In this document: one piece after another, positions 25,539 through 37,607 of the stretch
Numbering within the stretch: position 1 is the first letter of the stretch
Layout of the letters: each line of letters starts with the position of its first letter
Source: Corynebacterium confusum
GTDB lineage: Bacteria; Actinomycetota; Actinomycetes; Mycobacteriales; Mycobacteriaceae
Direction of reading: 5' to 3'
DNA: 64,000 nt
NCBI RefSeq assembly: GCF_030408715.1
Contig: NZ_CP047202.1
Span: 646,294-710,293, forward strand
Notes under the pieces: model-generated
Told to the model about the DNA's origin: nothing
The model's database searches: none
Seen by the model: the letters and a program-made list of their open reading frames with translations, nothing else
Made by a program: the position numbers and the translations under genes

Positions 25539-27262
25539 TGCACAAAACCCACCGGCGCTCGGCCCGCGCCGTCGTCGCCGTGCTGGCCGCAACGTCGCTG
25601 GCGCTTAGTGCGTGCTCGACGCTGCCGCAAAACTCCAGCCCTAAGGTGCTGCATTCCTTCGAGCCGGCCGCCACCCCGGAGCCGTCCATGGGCCCGCGCG
25701 CCGGGGAGGAGCCGGACCTTCTGCTGCGTGACTTCTACGCGGCCTCCGCGCTGCCGGCCGGGGACTATTCCGCCGCGCGCTCGTTTATGACGGAGGAGGC
25801 GGCCGGGGACTGGGACCCGGACCAGCAGGTGCTCATCGTGGACTCACTGGACATCATCACCGACGCCGAGGCCGACTCCACGGAGGGCGGCCGCAGCTTC
25901 AACGTGCGCGGCTCGGTCATCGGCACGCTCTCGGAGGGCGGGTCCTATTCCTCCGAAAACGGCGACTTCGAGGCGCAGATCCACATGACCCAGGTGGACG
26001 GCGAGTGGCGGATTTCGGACCTGCCGCAGGTCGTGGTCATCGAGCGCACGGAGTTGCGCAACCGCTACCAGCCGCACTCCCTGTTCTTCTACGAGCACAC
26101 CGGCCAGGCGCTGGAAAGCGACCGCCGCTGGCTGTCCACGGGCCAGGAGTCGTTGGACACCGAGCTCATCACGCTGCTGCTGCAGGGCCCGGCCGAGGAG
26201 CTGGCGCCGGCGACGATGTCGGTGGTGCCGCGGGTGGCCAACTTCGGCGGCATCGAGGACGGCGTCTACCACTTCACCGGCATGTCGGACATGAGCCAGG
26301 AGGACCGCACCCGGTTCGCTGCCGAGCTGGTCTGGACCCTGTCCACGGCCGGCATCCCGGGGCCCTACCAGGTCGTGGCGGACGATGCCCCCTTGGTCGA
26401 AGGCCTCGACGAACTGACCACCGACGACTTCGCGGACTACAACCCGAAGGCGGACACGAACGCCGCCACCTCGCTGTACGCGGTGACCAACGGCAACGTG
26501 GTGCGCCTGACCGGCAACGAGACGCAGCCGCTGAACAACCCGGCGGCGAACGCCGGCAACGTGGAGTCGGCGGAGATCTCGGCGGAGGAGACGTTCGCGG
26601 CCGTGCGCAAGAAGGGCGCGGACAAGACCCAGCTGGTGCTGGGCACCCTCGATGGGGACGTGGCCGAGTCCCTGGAAGGCGAGAGCATCACCCGGCCCAC
26701 CTTTGGCGGTACCGGCCGGGGCGCGTGGGTCGCGGTCGACGGCAAGAAGATCTACCGCGTGGTGCGCTCGACTACCGGCGAGGTCACCGAGCAGCCGATC
26801 AACGCGGACGCGCTGGATCACATCGAGGGCGAGATCTCGGTCATGCGCCTGTCGTCGACGGGCGCGCGGGTGGCCTTCATCATCGGCGGCGCGGTCTACT
26901 CCGGCGTGGTGGCGCAGGAGACCGACGGCGACTACCGGATCGTCAACGTGCGCGAGCTCGCCACGGAGCTGGACCGCAACGCGCTGTCGCTGGATTGGCA
27001 GCCGGACGGTTCGCTGGTGGTGGGCACGTCGTCGACGGAAACGCCGATCTGGCGCATCGAGCAGGACGGGTCCTCGCTGACCACCCTGCCCAGCGGCAAT
27101 ATCACCGCCCCGGTGGTCTCCGTGGCGGCCTCACCGGCAACCGTCTACCTGACCGACGCCAACGCTCTGCTGCAGCTGCCGGCCGGCGAGTCCGACTCCG
27201 TGTTCTGGCGCGAGGTCCCCGGACTCCAGGGCGTGCGCGCGGCCCCCATCGTGGGCAACTAG
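25535..27262 (+). CDS. lpqB: lipoprotein LpqB (MtrAB accessory)
   Basis: The 575-residue lipoprotein has signal peptide and lipobox LALSAC (Cys about residue 27). A GerMN domain (about 190-300) follows, then a beta-propeller-like C-terminal half. LpqB acts with the MtrAB system and influences septation and signalling at the outer face of the membrane. The start overlaps the mtrB stop (GTGATG), either GTG 25535 or ATG 25538. The mtrA-mtrB-lpqB order is conserved throughout actinobacteria. Confidence 0.95.
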   Translation: MMHKTHRRSARAVVAVLAATSLALSACSTLPQNSSPKVLHSFEPAATPEPSMGPRAGEEPDLLLRDFYAASALPAGDYSAARSFMTEEAAGDWDPDQQVLIVDSLDIITDAEADSTEGGRSFNVRGSVIGTLSEGGSYSSENGDFEAQIHMTQVDGEWRISDLPQVVVIERTELRNRYQPHSLFFYEHTGQALESDRRWLSTGQESLDTELITLLLQGPAEELAPATMSVVPRVANFGGIEDGVYHFTGMSDMSQEDRTRFAAELVWTLSTAGIPGPYQVVADDAPLVEGLDELTTDDFADYNPKADTNAATSLYAVTNGNVVRLTGNETQPLNNPAANAGNVESAEISAEETFAAVRKKGADKTQLVLGTLDGDVAESLEGESITRPTFGGTGRGAWVAVDGKKIYRVVRSTTGEVTEQPINADALDHIEGEISVMRLSSTGARVAFIIGGAVYSGVVAQETDGDYRIVNVRELATELDRNALSLDWQPDGSLVVGTSSTETPIWRIEQDGSSLTTLPSGNITAPVVSVAASPATVYLTDANALLQLPAGESDSVFWREVPGLQGVRAAPIVGN

Positions 27263-27272
27263 GCGGCGCGCA

Positions 27273-27929
27273 ATGGGGGTCTGGCAACAGGTCGGGGAGC
27301 TGTTGGTCCCGCGCGCCTGCGCCGGGTGCAAGGCCCCGGGGCAGGTGCTGTGCGCGGCCTGCCGGGAGCACCTGCGCACCCCGCCGCACCGCGTCACCCG
27401 CCGCACGCTGCTGGATCCGCCCATCTTTGCGCTGGGGCCGTATTCGGAGATCCGGCGCAACCTCATCATCCAGATGAAGGAGTACCACAACCAGGCGGTG
27501 CGCCCGTACGCCGGTGCGGTCATCGCCGCCGGGCTGGAGCAGCTGGTGGCCCAGGGCGTGCTGCCGCCGCGGCTGGCGGTGGTGCCGGCGCCGACGCGGG
27601 CATCGTCAGCGCGGGCCCGGGGCGGGGACCCGGTGCTGCATATGTGCCAGCACGCGGCCCGCCTGCTTGGCGATGCCCTGCCGCTGACCGTGGTCAACTG
27701 CACGCGCCTGCGCCGCGGCGTGGCCGACCAGTCGCGGCTGAACGCGGACCTGCGGTGGGCGAATATGCGCGATGCCGTGGCTGTCGATGCCGACCCGCGG
27801 CTGGTGGGCCGGGCCACCGTCGTGGTCGACGACGTGGTGACCACCGGCGCCACGCTCATCAACACCGCCGACAAGCTGCGCGCGGCCGGCGCGCTGGTGC
27901 GGGCGGGCCTGGTACTGGCGGACGCCTAG
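27273..27929 (+). CDS. ComF-family phosphoribosyltransferase-like protein
   Basis: The 218-residue protein has an N-terminal zinc-finger-like segment CAGCKAPGQVLCAACREHL and a type I PRTase fold with PRPP loop VVVDDVVTTGATL (about 185-197). ComF proteins assist DNA uptake in competent bacteria, but many actinobacterial members have unknown roles. It lies 10 nt after lpqB, as in mycobacteria (Rv3242c), and is probably the last gene of the tmk-mtrAB-lpqB operon. Confidence 0.87.
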   Translation: MGVWQQVGELLVPRACAGCKAPGQVLCAACREHLRTPPHRVTRRTLLDPPIFALGPYSEIRRNLIIQMKEYHNQAVRPYAGAVIAAGLEQLVAQGVLPPRLAVVPAPTRASSARARGGDPVLHMCQHAARLLGDALPLTVVNCTRLRRGVADQSRLNADLRWANMRDAVAVDADPRLVGRATVVVDDVVTTGATLINTADKLRAAGALVRAGLVLADA

Positions 27930-28156
27930 AGGGGGATCGACGTGGGGGTAAACAGAAATGTAATTCCAACCTTTGGTGGGGAATGGTTATGACCACTGGT
28001 ATGATGAGGGGTGTCACAGGTTGAGGTTTTAGCCTCCGGATTCACACGGTTTCCGCCGGTGGATAACCGGGGCGGGGATCTCAGCAGGACGATTCCAATA
28101 GTCCCCCGGGGGCGCCGGGTTTGCGCGCCCCCAGCCAAATCTAGGGAGGCAAGTCA
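27930..28156 (+). promoter_or_regulatory. hpf promoter and structured leader
   Basis: Within 227 non-coding nt there is a -10-like TATGAT (about 28000-28005), 15 nt after a GGAAT that recalls stress-sigma -35 elements. Downstream are a small GAGG/CCTC hairpin near 28023-28036 and a stable 8-bp hairpin GGGGGCGC/GCGCCCCC (28108-28115 with 28125-28132). The latter ends just before the ribosome site GGGAGG. The leader would be about 145 nt. No known riboswitch was recognised. Confidence 0.45.
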
Positions 28157-28834
28157 ATGACCGAGCCACAGGCCACCAACGCACAGGTAACCATCACGGG
28201 ACGCAACGTGGAGGTGCCGGAGCACTTCCAGGAGCGTGTCACCGGCAAGCTGGCCAAGATCGAGCGGCTGGATCCGACGCTGACCTTCTTCCACGTCGAG
28301 CTGCAGCACGAGCCGAACCCGCGCCGTGACTCCCAGTCGGACCGCATCCAGATCACCGCCACCGGTAAGGGGCACATCGCCCGTGCGGAGGCTAAGGAGG
28401 ACTCCTTCTACGCCGCGCTGGAGACCGCCCTGGCCAAGATGGAGCGCTCCCTGCGCAAGGTGAAGGTCCGTCGCGAGAACGTCAAGTCCGGCCACCGCGC
28501 CAAGAAGGGCACCGGCGAGATCGCTGCGGAGATGGTCGCCGAGGCCGAGGCCGAGCGCAACGCTGCTCCGGCGAAGGAAGATCGCTACGTTGATCCGTAC
28601 GCAGACTCCATCGAGGAGCAGCGCCCGGGCCAGATCGTGCGTACCAAGGAGCACCCGGCCAACCCGATGGCTGTGGATGACGCGCTCAGCGAGATGGAGC
28701 TGGTGGGCCACGATTTCTACCTGTTCATCAACTCCGAAACCCAGCAGCCGGCGGTCGTCTACCGCCGCCACGCCTTCGACTACGGTCTTATCACCCTGAC
28801 TGAAGACGCCGAGGGTGCGCAGGCTAACAACTAG
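28157..28834 (+). CDS. hpf: long-form ribosome hibernation promoting factor
   Basis: The 225-residue protein has the HPF/RaiA N-terminal domain (about 8-110, VTITGRNVEVPEHFQERVTG). A charged linker follows, then the C-terminal dimerisation domain (about 165-220, VRTKEHPANPMAVDDALSEM and HDFYLFIN). Long HPF joins two 70S ribosomes into inactive 100S dimers in stationary phase. It is a single-gene unit with a long structured leader and its own terminator, upstream of secA as in other actinobacteria. Confidence 0.95.
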   Translation: MTEPQATNAQVTITGRNVEVPEHFQERVTGKLAKIERLDPTLTFFHVELQHEPNPRRDSQSDRIQITATGKGHIARAEAKEDSFYAALETALAKMERSLRKVKVRRENVKSGHRAKKGTGEIAAEMVAEAEAERNAAPAKEDRYVDPYADSIEEQRPGQIVRTKEHPANPMAVDDALSEMELVGHDFYLFINSETQQPAVVYRRHAFDYGLITLTEDAEGAQANN

Positions 28835-28846
28835 CTAGCCCTTCCT

Positions 28847-28885
28847 GCGCCCAGCTGCCCGCCCGCCGGGTGCTGGGCGCTTTTT
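28847..28885 (+). terminator. hpf terminator
   Basis: A perfect 9-bp stem (28847-28855 with 28872-28880) is followed by TTTTT (28881-28885), shortly after the hpf stop. Confidence 0.9.
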
Positions 28886-28933
28886 CGTGTCTTTTTGGGC
28901 CAGGGCGGAGATAGTGAGACCGCCTCTGGTGGG

Positions 28934-28939
28934 TACAAT
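28934..28939 (+). promoter_or_regulatory. -10 box of secA
   Basis: TACAAT, near-consensus, predicts a start near 28946 and a leader of about 44 nt carrying the GAAGGAAA ribosome site before the secA GTG. Confidence 0.6.
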
Positions 28940-28989
28940 GGCACGGAGTTAACTAGTTTACGTGTCGCGACAAAGAAGGAAACTACTAC

Positions 28990-31545
<2,556 letters not shown>

Positions 31546-31579
31546 AGGAGCCTCAACCCGCTAGGAAAGCAGGTTTCCC

Positions 31580-32044
31580 ATGGTGGCAGTTACCTTGACC
31601 TGGGCGCTGTTTAGCGTCCTGGTAGTAGCTGCCGCCATTTTTTCTGTCTGGCGGGCCCGCGCCGGAGAGGCGGTCGCCGCCGGTTTCGTCGGGGGCGTCG
31701 GCGCCTGGCTAGTGAGCCTGGGTTGGGGCAACCACGCCCACTACGCCGCGTGGCAGATTGCCGTGGCAGCCATCGCCATGGTGGCGCTGACCGCCGCGGT
31801 GGCCTGGCGCGTTCCCCGCACCGGCGCCGGCGCGCTGGGGGCGGTGACGGGTCCGACGCTGGGCTTTAGCTTCGCCTGGTCCGTGCAGGCGGGGCTCAGC
31901 GACTCGACCGGCCTGTGGCCGGTCGGCCTCATGCTGCTCAACACCGGTCTGGTGGTGGGCTTGGGCGTGGTCGTCGGCCTCGTGTTCTGGGCCCTCCGTC
32001 GCGCGGAGCACGGGAATTCTACGTCGTCGGCCGGCTTGAGGTAG
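31580..32044 (+). CDS. small integral membrane protein
   Basis: The 154-residue protein has four predicted membrane helices (about 4-22, 32-50, 56-75, 110-140), Ala/Val/Gly-rich, with a short cytoplasmic tail. GAAAGCAGG lies upstream of ATG 31580. It follows secA by 35 nt and is probably co-transcribed. It belongs to no family that can be named from sequence. A similar small membrane gene often follows secA in Corynebacterium. Confidence 0.7.
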   Translation: MVAVTLTWALFSVLVVAAAIFSVWRARAGEAVAAGFVGGVGAWLVSLGWGNHAHYAAWQIAVAAIAMVALTAAVAWRVPRTGAGALGAVTGPTLGFSFAWSVQAGLSDSTGLWPVGLMLLNTGLVVGLGVVVGLVFWALRRAEHGNSTSSAGLR

Positions 32045-32087
32045 GCTTAAGTCCTTGATAGGTACCTACTAATCGACTGGAGTTTTT

Positions 32088-32531
32088 ATGCGAACGCCGC
32101 GCCGCCGAAGCCGTCTGGCTTCCCTGTCGGCTTTGGTGACCGCAGCGTTGCTGGGCGCGCCGACGGGGGCGAGCGCCGCGCCGACGGAAAACTACCGCGC
32201 CGATAGCTACGAATCCCGCACCGCGCTCAGCGGTGGTCAGGAAACGGTAGGCGAGTGGCTCGAGCGCGTCGAAGCCGCCCAAGACCAGGCAGGCCAGGCA
32301 GAAGGCGGTGCCGCAGCGCGGTCGGCCGAGGACGCCGCCGCGCCGGACGCGACCGGAACCAAAAACGACAACGGCGCCGCTAGTAGTACTGCTAGCGATG
32401 CCGACGCCGGGGTGCCCGTGTGGGGCATCGGCGCCGCGCTGGGTGGGATCCTGGCGGCGGTGGGGGCATCGGCGGCCGCGTGGTCGTCCGTCGACTGGAC
32501 CCAGGTCCTGATGTTTTTGGGCTCGCTCTAG
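32088..32531 (+). CDS. secreted, C-terminally anchored hypothetical protein
   Basis: The 147-residue product has a signal peptide (about 1-30, ending ASA) and a short polar region (ENYRADSYESRTALSGGQET). An Ala/Asp-rich low-complexity stretch and one C-terminal membrane helix (about 107-128) follow. It is probably a small cell-envelope protein. TGGAG precedes the ATG. No family recognised. Confidence 0.6.
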   Translation: MRTPRRRSRLASLSALVTAALLGAPTGASAAPTENYRADSYESRTALSGGQETVGEWLERVEAAQDQAGQAEGGAAARSAEDAAAPDATGTKNDNGAASSTASDADAGVPVWGIGAALGGILAAVGASAAAWSSVDWTQVLMFLGSL

Positions 32532-32532
32532 G

Positions 32533-32913
32533 CTAGAGGAGCCGAAAGGATACGAGCCGGTGCTGCTCGTAGGAGCCGGTGAACGCGTGCTGCGTGACGC
32601 CGATGGTGGCGGTGCCGTAAAACTCCCCGTTGGCGTGTGCGTGCACGGCGACCAGATCGTGGCGCGCCGGCAGGCTGAAGCCGCGGGTGCGCAGCCAGGC
32701 GGACAGGTGGTTGGCCAGCCGCGGCGGGAAGCGATCGGAGCGCACGTGGCTGAGGGGGCGGCGTCCGGCGGCGGTCTCAATGACCTGGCGGATAAGTGTC
32801 TGGGCGCGCTCCTTGACCTCCTCATCCATGGGCGTGGGCTGCCGGTCGTAGGAGATGGGGTCGGCTGGCACGTACAGCTGCAGGTGGGCGAATCCGGGAA
32901 TGGGGGCGTACAT
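32533..32913 (-). CDS. Rv3235-family protein (DUF6459)
   Basis: The 126-residue protein has the family core ETAAGRRPLSHVRSDRFPPR and a C-terminal beta-rich segment ending YEQHRLVSFRLL. Homologues occur near secA in mycobacteria (Rv3235) and appear to be small cytoplasmic or SecA-associated proteins of unknown function. It is convergent with the preceding gene with essentially no spacer. The internal ATG 28 codons in is an alternative start. Confidence 0.7.
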   Translation of the reverse strand: MYAPIPGFAHLQLYVPADPISYDRQPTPMDEEVKERAQTLIRQVIETAAGRRPLSHVRSDRFPPRLANHLSAWLRTRGFSLPARHDLVAVHAHANGEFYGTATIGVTQHAFTGSYEQHRLVSFRLL

Positions 32914-33011
32914 AGGCCGTATTCTGGCACGCCCCGGAGCGGTGCGCAGGGCGAGGCTCCGAAGCTGTGAGCTTGCTGAAAGGGGTGGAGGCGCGCGAAT
33001 TGCCTCTTCGC

Positions 33012-33017
33012 TATAAT
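33012..33017 (+). promoter_or_regulatory. -10 box of the HAD gene
   Basis: A consensus TATAAT predicts a leader of about 45 nt that includes a GAAAGAGAA ribosome site before ATG 33069. No good -35 is visible at 16-18 nt. Confidence 0.55.
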
Positions 33018-33068
33018 TTGCGGGGTTAGAGGGAAATAAGACCCGAAGCGAAAAAAGAAAGAGAACTC

Positions 33069-33479
33069 ATGCGTGGTTTGATTGTGGACTACGTCGGCGT
33101 GCTCGACGGCACCGACGAAGACGTGAAGCGCTGGCGCAACCTCCTGGCCGCAGCCAAGGCCCAGGGCGTGGCGACGGCCATCCTGTCCAACGATCCGGGC
33201 GGCCCTGGCGCCGAGGCAATTCGGGAGTGGGAGTACCGCGGCATCGTGGACGCAGTCATGCTCTCCGGCGAGATCGGGGCGGAAAAGCCGGAGCTCGCGG
33301 CCTTCCAGGCGGCGGCCGACGCCCTCGACCTTCCGGTCAACGACTGCGTTTTCGTGGACGACAACATCGTCAACGTCAAGGCGTCGGTGGAGTTCGGCCT
33401 GCTGGGCATGCTGTACACGGTCTTCGACCGCACCAGCATTGAGATCCAGGCCGTTTTCGACATCGAGGGCGAGTTCTAA
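33069..33479 (+). CDS. HAD-like hydrolase, small
   Basis: The 136-residue protein has the HAD motifs: I in LIVDYVGVLDG (nucleophile Asp7, general-acid Asp replaced by Val9, GVL retained), II in ILSNDPGG (Ser/Asn), III Lys in IGAEKPELAAF, and IV in CVFVDDNIVNVKAS. This is a compact HAD-IA core without a cap. Loss of the second motif-I Asp suggests an activity other than classic phosphatase, or none. It is followed after 1 nt by the DUF6912 gene, so it is likely one operon. Confidence 0.82.
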   Translation: MRGLIVDYVGVLDGTDEDVKRWRNLLAAAKAQGVATAILSNDPGGPGAEAIREWEYRGIVDAVMLSGEIGAEKPELAAFQAAADALDLPVNDCVFVDDNIVNVKASVEFGLLGMLYTVFDRTSIEIQAVFDIEGEF

Positions 33480-33480
33480 G

Positions 33481-33996
33481 ATGGCTGATTGTCGCGTCTT
33501 CCTGCCGGCCACCTTTGCCATGCTCACGGAGCTGAAGGAGACCGGCCAGCTGCACGCCCGCTCGGGCTGGGGATTCATGGTCACCGACGCCCTGCGTGAG
33601 TTCTACACCGCCGGCGACGAAGAAGAAATCGCCTACTCGGCCTTCCTGGAGGCCTCCATGGCGTCGCTGCGGCTGCTGGCCATCGGCGACGAGGAGCACT
33701 TCCCGCACCGGCGCGTGGTCATGTCCGTGGACGTGCCCGCCGAGGCGGTCACCCCGCAGCCGGAGATGGGCGAGCCCGTGGTGAAGCTGGAGCCGGCGCT
33801 GATTAGCACCGAGCAGCTGGCTGCCATCCACGTGGACATCGCGGAGTCGGAGGCGGCGACCGCCAAGGCCATCGAGGCCATCGACACCGCGGACCTGGGG
33901 GACGAGGATGCGGAATTGGCCGTCGGCGACGCCCTCGATAATTTCATGGCCTTCTACGACCCGAGCGAGCTGCCCTTCCTGGTGGAGCTGCTCTAG
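33481..33996 (+). CDS. DUF6912 family protein
   Basis: The 171-residue protein starts MADCRVFLPATFAMLTELKE, matching the RVYLPATxxxL start of DUF6912. It is acidic overall. The start at 33481 was chosen because family similarity begins there. Coupled to the HAD gene; the 3' end overlaps the convergent rsgA by 4 nt. Function unknown. Confidence 0.75.
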   Translation: MADCRVFLPATFAMLTELKETGQLHARSGWGFMVTDALREFYTAGDEEEIAYSAFLEASMASLRLLAIGDEEHFPHRRVVMSVDVPAEAVTPQPEMGEPVVKLEPALISTEQLAAIHVDIAESEAATAKAIEAIDTADLGDEDAELAVGDALDNFMAFYDPSELPFLVELL

Positions 33997-35000
33997 TTTT
34001 CCCAGTCGACGTTGGTGCGCAGCGCGGCCAGCAGCTTGCGTACCGCGGCCGCGCGCCGAGCCGAGGCCGAACCCGGGGGGATGAGTGCGGGATCGTCGAG
34101 CCCGCACTCGGGATCGGCCGGGGGACCGGCGTGCGTGCACCCGCGCGGGCAGGACTCGGTGGCTTCGGCCAGGTCCTCGAAGACGCCTAAGACGGTGTCG
34201 GCATCGACGTGCGCGAGCCCGAAGGAGCGGATGCCGGGGGTGTCGATGATCCAGCCGTTATCGCCGGGCAGCGGCAGCGCGACGGACTGGGTGGAGGTGT
34301 GCCGGCCCTTGCCCACTGCGGAGACCTCGCCGGTTTCCCGGTCGGCGTCGGGCACTAGCCGGTTGACCAGCGTGGACTTGCCCACCCCGGAGTGGCCGAT
34401 GAGCGCGGTGATGTGCCCGGAGATGGCGTCGCTGACCCGATCCAGGCCGTCGTCGACGCCGGCGTAGACCACGCTGATGTCCAGGTCGGCGAATTCCGCG
34501 GCGAAGGGGGCCGGGTCGGCCAGGTCCGTTTTGGTCAGGCACAGGATGGGGTGGATATTGCCCACGAAGGCGGCCACCAGGGCGCGCTCGACGAAGCCGG
34601 AGCGCGGCGGCGGATCGGCCACCGCGGTGACAATCAGCATCTGGTTGGCGTTGGCGACCACGATCCGCTCGTAGGGGTCGGTGTCGTCGGCGGTGCGGCG
34701 CAGCACGGAGGTGCGCTCGGCGAGCTTGACGATGCGCGCGAGCGTGTCCTTACGGCCCGAGGTGTCCCCCACGACGCCGACGCGGTCGCCGACCTCGATG
34801 GCGGTGCGGCCTAGCTCGCGGGCGCGCATACAGGTGACCACGGGGCCGTCTTCTAAGGCCACGCCCCAGCGGCCGCGGTCCTTGGTGATGACCATGCCGA
34901 ACTTGGCGTCCTTGTGCTTGGGGCGGTCCTTGGTGCGCGGCCGCGAGCCCTTGCCGGGGCGGACGTGGACGTCGGACTCGTCGTAGTGGCGCCTAGGCAT
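33993..35000 (-). CDS. rsgA: ribosome small-subunit-dependent GTPase RsgA
   Basis: The 335-residue circularly permuted GTPase carries an N-terminal OB domain. G4 (LTKTDLADP) comes before G1 ([14 protein letters not shown]) and G3 ([10 protein letters not shown]). A C-terminal zinc module with [16 protein letters not shown] follows. RsgA helps mature the 30S subunit and releases RbfA. The start ATG 35000 overlaps the aroA stop by 8 nt; an earlier in-frame start inside aroA is not needed. Confidence 0.95.
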   Translation of the reverse strand: MPRRHYDESDVHVRPGKGSRPRTKDRPKHKDAKFGMVITKDRGRWGVALEDGPVVTCMRARELGRTAIEVGDRVGVVGDTSGRKDTLARIVKLAERTSVLRRTADDTDPYERIVVANANQMLIVTAVADPPPRSGFVERALVAAFVGNIHPILCLTKTDLADPAPFAAEFADLDISVVYAGVDDGLDRVSDAISGHITALIGHSGVGKSTLVNRLVPDADRETGEVSAVGKGRHTSTQSVALPLPGDNGWIIDTPGIRSFGLAHVDADTVLGVFEDLAEATESCPRGCTHAGPPADPECGLDDPALIPPGSASARRAAAVRKLLAALRTNVDWEN

Positions 35001-36294
35001 GCGCGCTGCCTTCGGAGACCATGGTCTCCCAGAGCTCGGCAAAGCCAGGGAGGGTCTTCGCGGTGGTCGCAATGTCCTCGACCTCGATGCCCTCGACGGC
35101 CAGGCCCAGGATGGCGCCGGCTGTGGCCATGCGGTGGTCGGCGTAGGTGTGCCAGCGGCCCGCGTGCAGGGGCGCCGGGGTGATTTCCAGCCCGTCGGGC
35201 AGCTCGCGGACGTTGCCGCCCAGGCCGTTGAGCTCCGTGGCTAGGGCGCTGAGCCGGTCGGTCTCGTGGCCGCGCAGGTGGGCGATGCCGGTCAGCCGGG
35301 AGGGGCTATCGGCCAGCGCGCAGAGCGCGGCCACGGTGGGGGTCAGCTCGCCGAGGGCGGACATGTCGTAGTCGATGCCGCGCAGGCGGGCGCCTGGGGA
35401 ACCCACGACGGTGACCTGCCCGTGGGCCTGCTCGACGGTGACGGACATGCGGAAGAGCACGTCACGGATGAGATCCCCGGCCTGGGTGGTCACGGCCGGC
35501 CAGTCGCGCACGGTCACGCGCCCGCCGGCCACCGCCGCGGCGGCCAAAAACGGCGTGGCGTTGGAGAGATCCGGCTCGATGCTCCACTCGCGGCCGTTGA
35601 TGGGGCCGGGGTGTACGGTCCAGGTGTCCCCGTCCTCGTCGACGGTCACGCCGGCCTCGCGCAGCATGGCCAGGGTCATCTCGATGTGCGGGCGGGAGGG
35701 GATGGCGCCGCCGACGTGGTGGACGGTGATTCCGTTTGTAAAGCGCGGGGCGGCCAGCAGGAGGCCGGAGACGAACTGGGAGGACTGGGAGGCGTCGATG
35801 GTGACCTCACCGCCGGCGGGCGTGTGCTCGGTGGAGATGCTAAAGGGCAGGGAGTCGTCGGCGGTCTCGACGGTGACGCCCAGGTCGCGCAGGGCACCCA
35901 GGATGGCGCCCATAGGGCGCACGCGGGCCTGCTCGTCGCCGTCGAAGGCGACCGGCTCGCCGGCCAGGGCCGCCACGGGCGGCAAGAAGCGCATCAGGGT
36001 GCCGGCCAGGCCGCAGTCGATGCGCCCGCCGTGGAGCTTGCCCGGGGTCACGTGGATCTCCGGGCCGGTGGTGGCGTCCTTGACCTCGATCTCGGTGCCG
36101 AGCTCGCGCAGGGCGGCAATCATCAGCTCGGTGTCGCGGGCGATGAGTGCCTGGGTGATGACGGAGGGGGCATCGGCAAGCGCGGCCAAGACCAGGGCCC
36201 GGTTGGTCATGGACTTGGACCCGGGTACGCGCTGCTCCCAACGCAGGGAGCCGGTGGGATGCGGGGCTAACCAAAAATCTGCCATATAGGCCAT
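34993..36294 (-). CDS. aroA: 5-enolpyruvylshikimate-3-phosphate synthase
   Basis: The 433-residue enzyme of the shikimate pathway joins PEP and shikimate-3-P. Motifs seen: [17 protein letters not shown] (Lys for PEP), [35 protein letters not shown], and [12 protein letters not shown] (usually KESDR). Start either ATG 36294 or 36285. Pairing with rsgA is conserved in actinobacteria (Rv3227/Rv3228). It is divergent from the SRAP gene with only 11 nt between start codons. Confidence 0.96.
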   Translation of the reverse strand: MAYMADFWLAPHPTGSLRWEQRVPGSKSMTNRALVLAALADAPSVITQALIARDTELMIAALRELGTEIEVKDATTGPEIHVTPGKLHGGRIDCGLAGTLMRFLPPVAALAGEPVAFDGDEQARVRPMGAILGALRDLGVTVETADDSLPFSISTEHTPAGGEVTIDASQSSQFVSGLLLAAPRFTNGITVHHVGGAIPSRPHIEMTLAMLREAGVTVDEDGDTWTVHPGPINGREWSIEPDLSNATPFLAAAAVAGGRVTVRDWPAVTTQAGDLIRDVLFRMSVTVEQAHGQVTVVGSPGARLRGIDYDMSALGELTPTVAALCALADSPSRLTGIAHLRGHETDRLSALATELNGLGGNVRELPDGLEITPAPLHAGRWHTYADHRMATAGAILGLAVEGIEVEDIATTAKTLPGFAELWETMVSEGSAHA

Positions 36295-36305
36295 AATAGA
36301 GGTTC

Positions 36306-36980
36306 ATGTGTGGTCGTTTTGTCTTGTTCAGCGAGTCGTTGCTCGATTCCGTCGGTGCGCTGGCCGGAATCGAGGAAGTCTCTGCGCCCGCCGGCCTGCC
36401 GGGGCCGCGGTACAACATCGCGCCGACCCAGAAGGTTCCCGTGGTGCGCATCCAGGAGGTCTACGCGCAGGTGGATCCGGGGCGCTGGGCCCTGCTGCCG
36501 CACTGGAAGAAGGACTTGGACGGCCCGCCGCTGTTTAACGCCCGCGCGGAGACGGTGCAGAAGAAGCCGTCGTTTCGAGACGCCTTCGCCGGCCGGGCTG
36601 GCTCCGGGCGCTGCCTTATCCCCATGGACGGCTACTACGAGTGGCACGACGACGGCAGCGGCAAGATGCCCTACTACGTGCGGCTGGGCGAAGGGCAGAT
36701 GATGTGGGCGGCCGGCCTGTGGGCCACGGGGCTGGACCAGCTCTCGGCGACCATCGTGACCACCGCGGCCACCGAGGAGATGGCCTGGCTGCACGACCGC
36801 CTGCCGCGCTTTTTGGCGCCCAGGGAAATCCGGCAGTGGGTAGAAGGCACCCCGGAGGAGGCCGCGGAGCTTTTGCACCCCAGCCCGGTCACCGGGTGGC
36901 AGGTGGACCAGGCGGCAAAGGAAGTGGGCAATATCCGCAACGATTACCCGGAACTTCTGCCCCAAGGGGCCGGGGCCTAG
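36306..36980 (+). CDS. SRAP (SOS response-associated peptidase) protein, YedK/HMCES-like
   Basis: The 224-residue protein begins MCGRFVLF. Cys2 becomes the catalytic N-terminal cysteine that forms a thiazolidine crosslink with abasic sites in single-stranded DNA. Further family residues: NIAPTQKVPVV (Asn), FNARAETVQKKPSFRDAF, CLIPMDGYYEWHD (Glu) and LHDRLPRFL (His). It shields abasic sites during replication. Start ATG 36306, divergent from aroA. Confidence 0.93.
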   Translation: MCGRFVLFSESLLDSVGALAGIEEVSAPAGLPGPRYNIAPTQKVPVVRIQEVYAQVDPGRWALLPHWKKDLDGPPLFNARAETVQKKPSFRDAFAGRAGSGRCLIPMDGYYEWHDDGSGKMPYYVRLGEGQMMWAAGLWATGLDQLSATIVTTAATEEMAWLHDRLPRFLAPREIRQWVEGTPEEAAELLHPSPVTGWQVDQAAKEVGNIRNDYPELLPQGAGA

Positions 36981-37019
36981 GATGGTTAAGGCAGAAAGCT
37001 CATTTAAAGGAGTACGTTA

Positions 37020-37607
37020 ATGGCGAAAGACCGGTCCGCCTCGTTCGAGGAACAGGCCATGCCGCTTCTGGATCAGCTCTACGGGGGAGCGATGCGCATG
37101 ACGCGCAACCCGCAGGACGCCGAGGACCTGATCCAGGAGACCTACCTGAAGGCGTATAAGAACTTCGATTCCTTCAAGCAGGGCACCAACCTGAAGGCGT
37201 GGCTGTACCGGATCATGACCAACACGTACATCAACTCTTATCGCAAGGCGCAGCGCCGCCCCACGCAGTCCTCGGCGGACGAGCTGACCGACTTCCAGCT
37301 GTACACGACCTCCGGGCACGACTCGACGGGCTTGGAGTCCGCGGAGGTCGCCGCGCTCAAGGCCATGCCGGATACCACGATTTCGGAGGCCATGAACGAC
37401 CTGCCGGAGGACTACCGCATGGTGGTCTACTACTCCGACGTGGTGGGGCTGGCCTACAAGGAAGTCGCGGAAGTGATGGATATCCCCCTGGGCACGGTGA
37501 TGTCGCGGCTGCACCGGGGAAGAAAACTGCTGCGAAAAGCGTTGAAGGATGTAGCACGTGAGCAAGGCATCGGGCTAAACCACCCAGATATGGAGGCAGA
37601 CAAGTGA
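37020..37607 (+). CDS. sigH: ECF RNA polymerase sigma factor SigH
   Basis: The 195-residue group-4 sigma factor has region 2 ([40 protein letters not shown]) and region 4 ([34 protein letters not shown]). SigH directs the thiol-oxidative and heat stress response in Corynebacterium (thioredoxins, clp genes). AAAGGAG precedes ATG 37020. It overlaps rshA by 4 nt, the usual sigma/anti-sigma arrangement. Confidence 0.95.
   Translation: MAKDRSASFEEQAMPLLDQLYGGAMRMTRNPQDAEDLIQETYLKAYKNFDSFKQGTNLKAWLYRIMTNTYINSYRKAQRRPTQSSADELTDFQLYTTSGHDSTGLESAEVAALKAMPDTTISEAMNDLPEDYRMVVYYSDVVGLAYKEVAEVMDIPLGTVMSRLHRGRKLLRKALKDVAREQGIGLNHPDMEADK

Noticed and set aside
32019..33584. Long minus-strand ORF (521 codons) across the HAD and DUF6912 genes.
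   Set aside because: Arg/Ser/Pro-rich antisense shadow typical of high-GC DNA; the plus-strand frames carry recognisable motifs.
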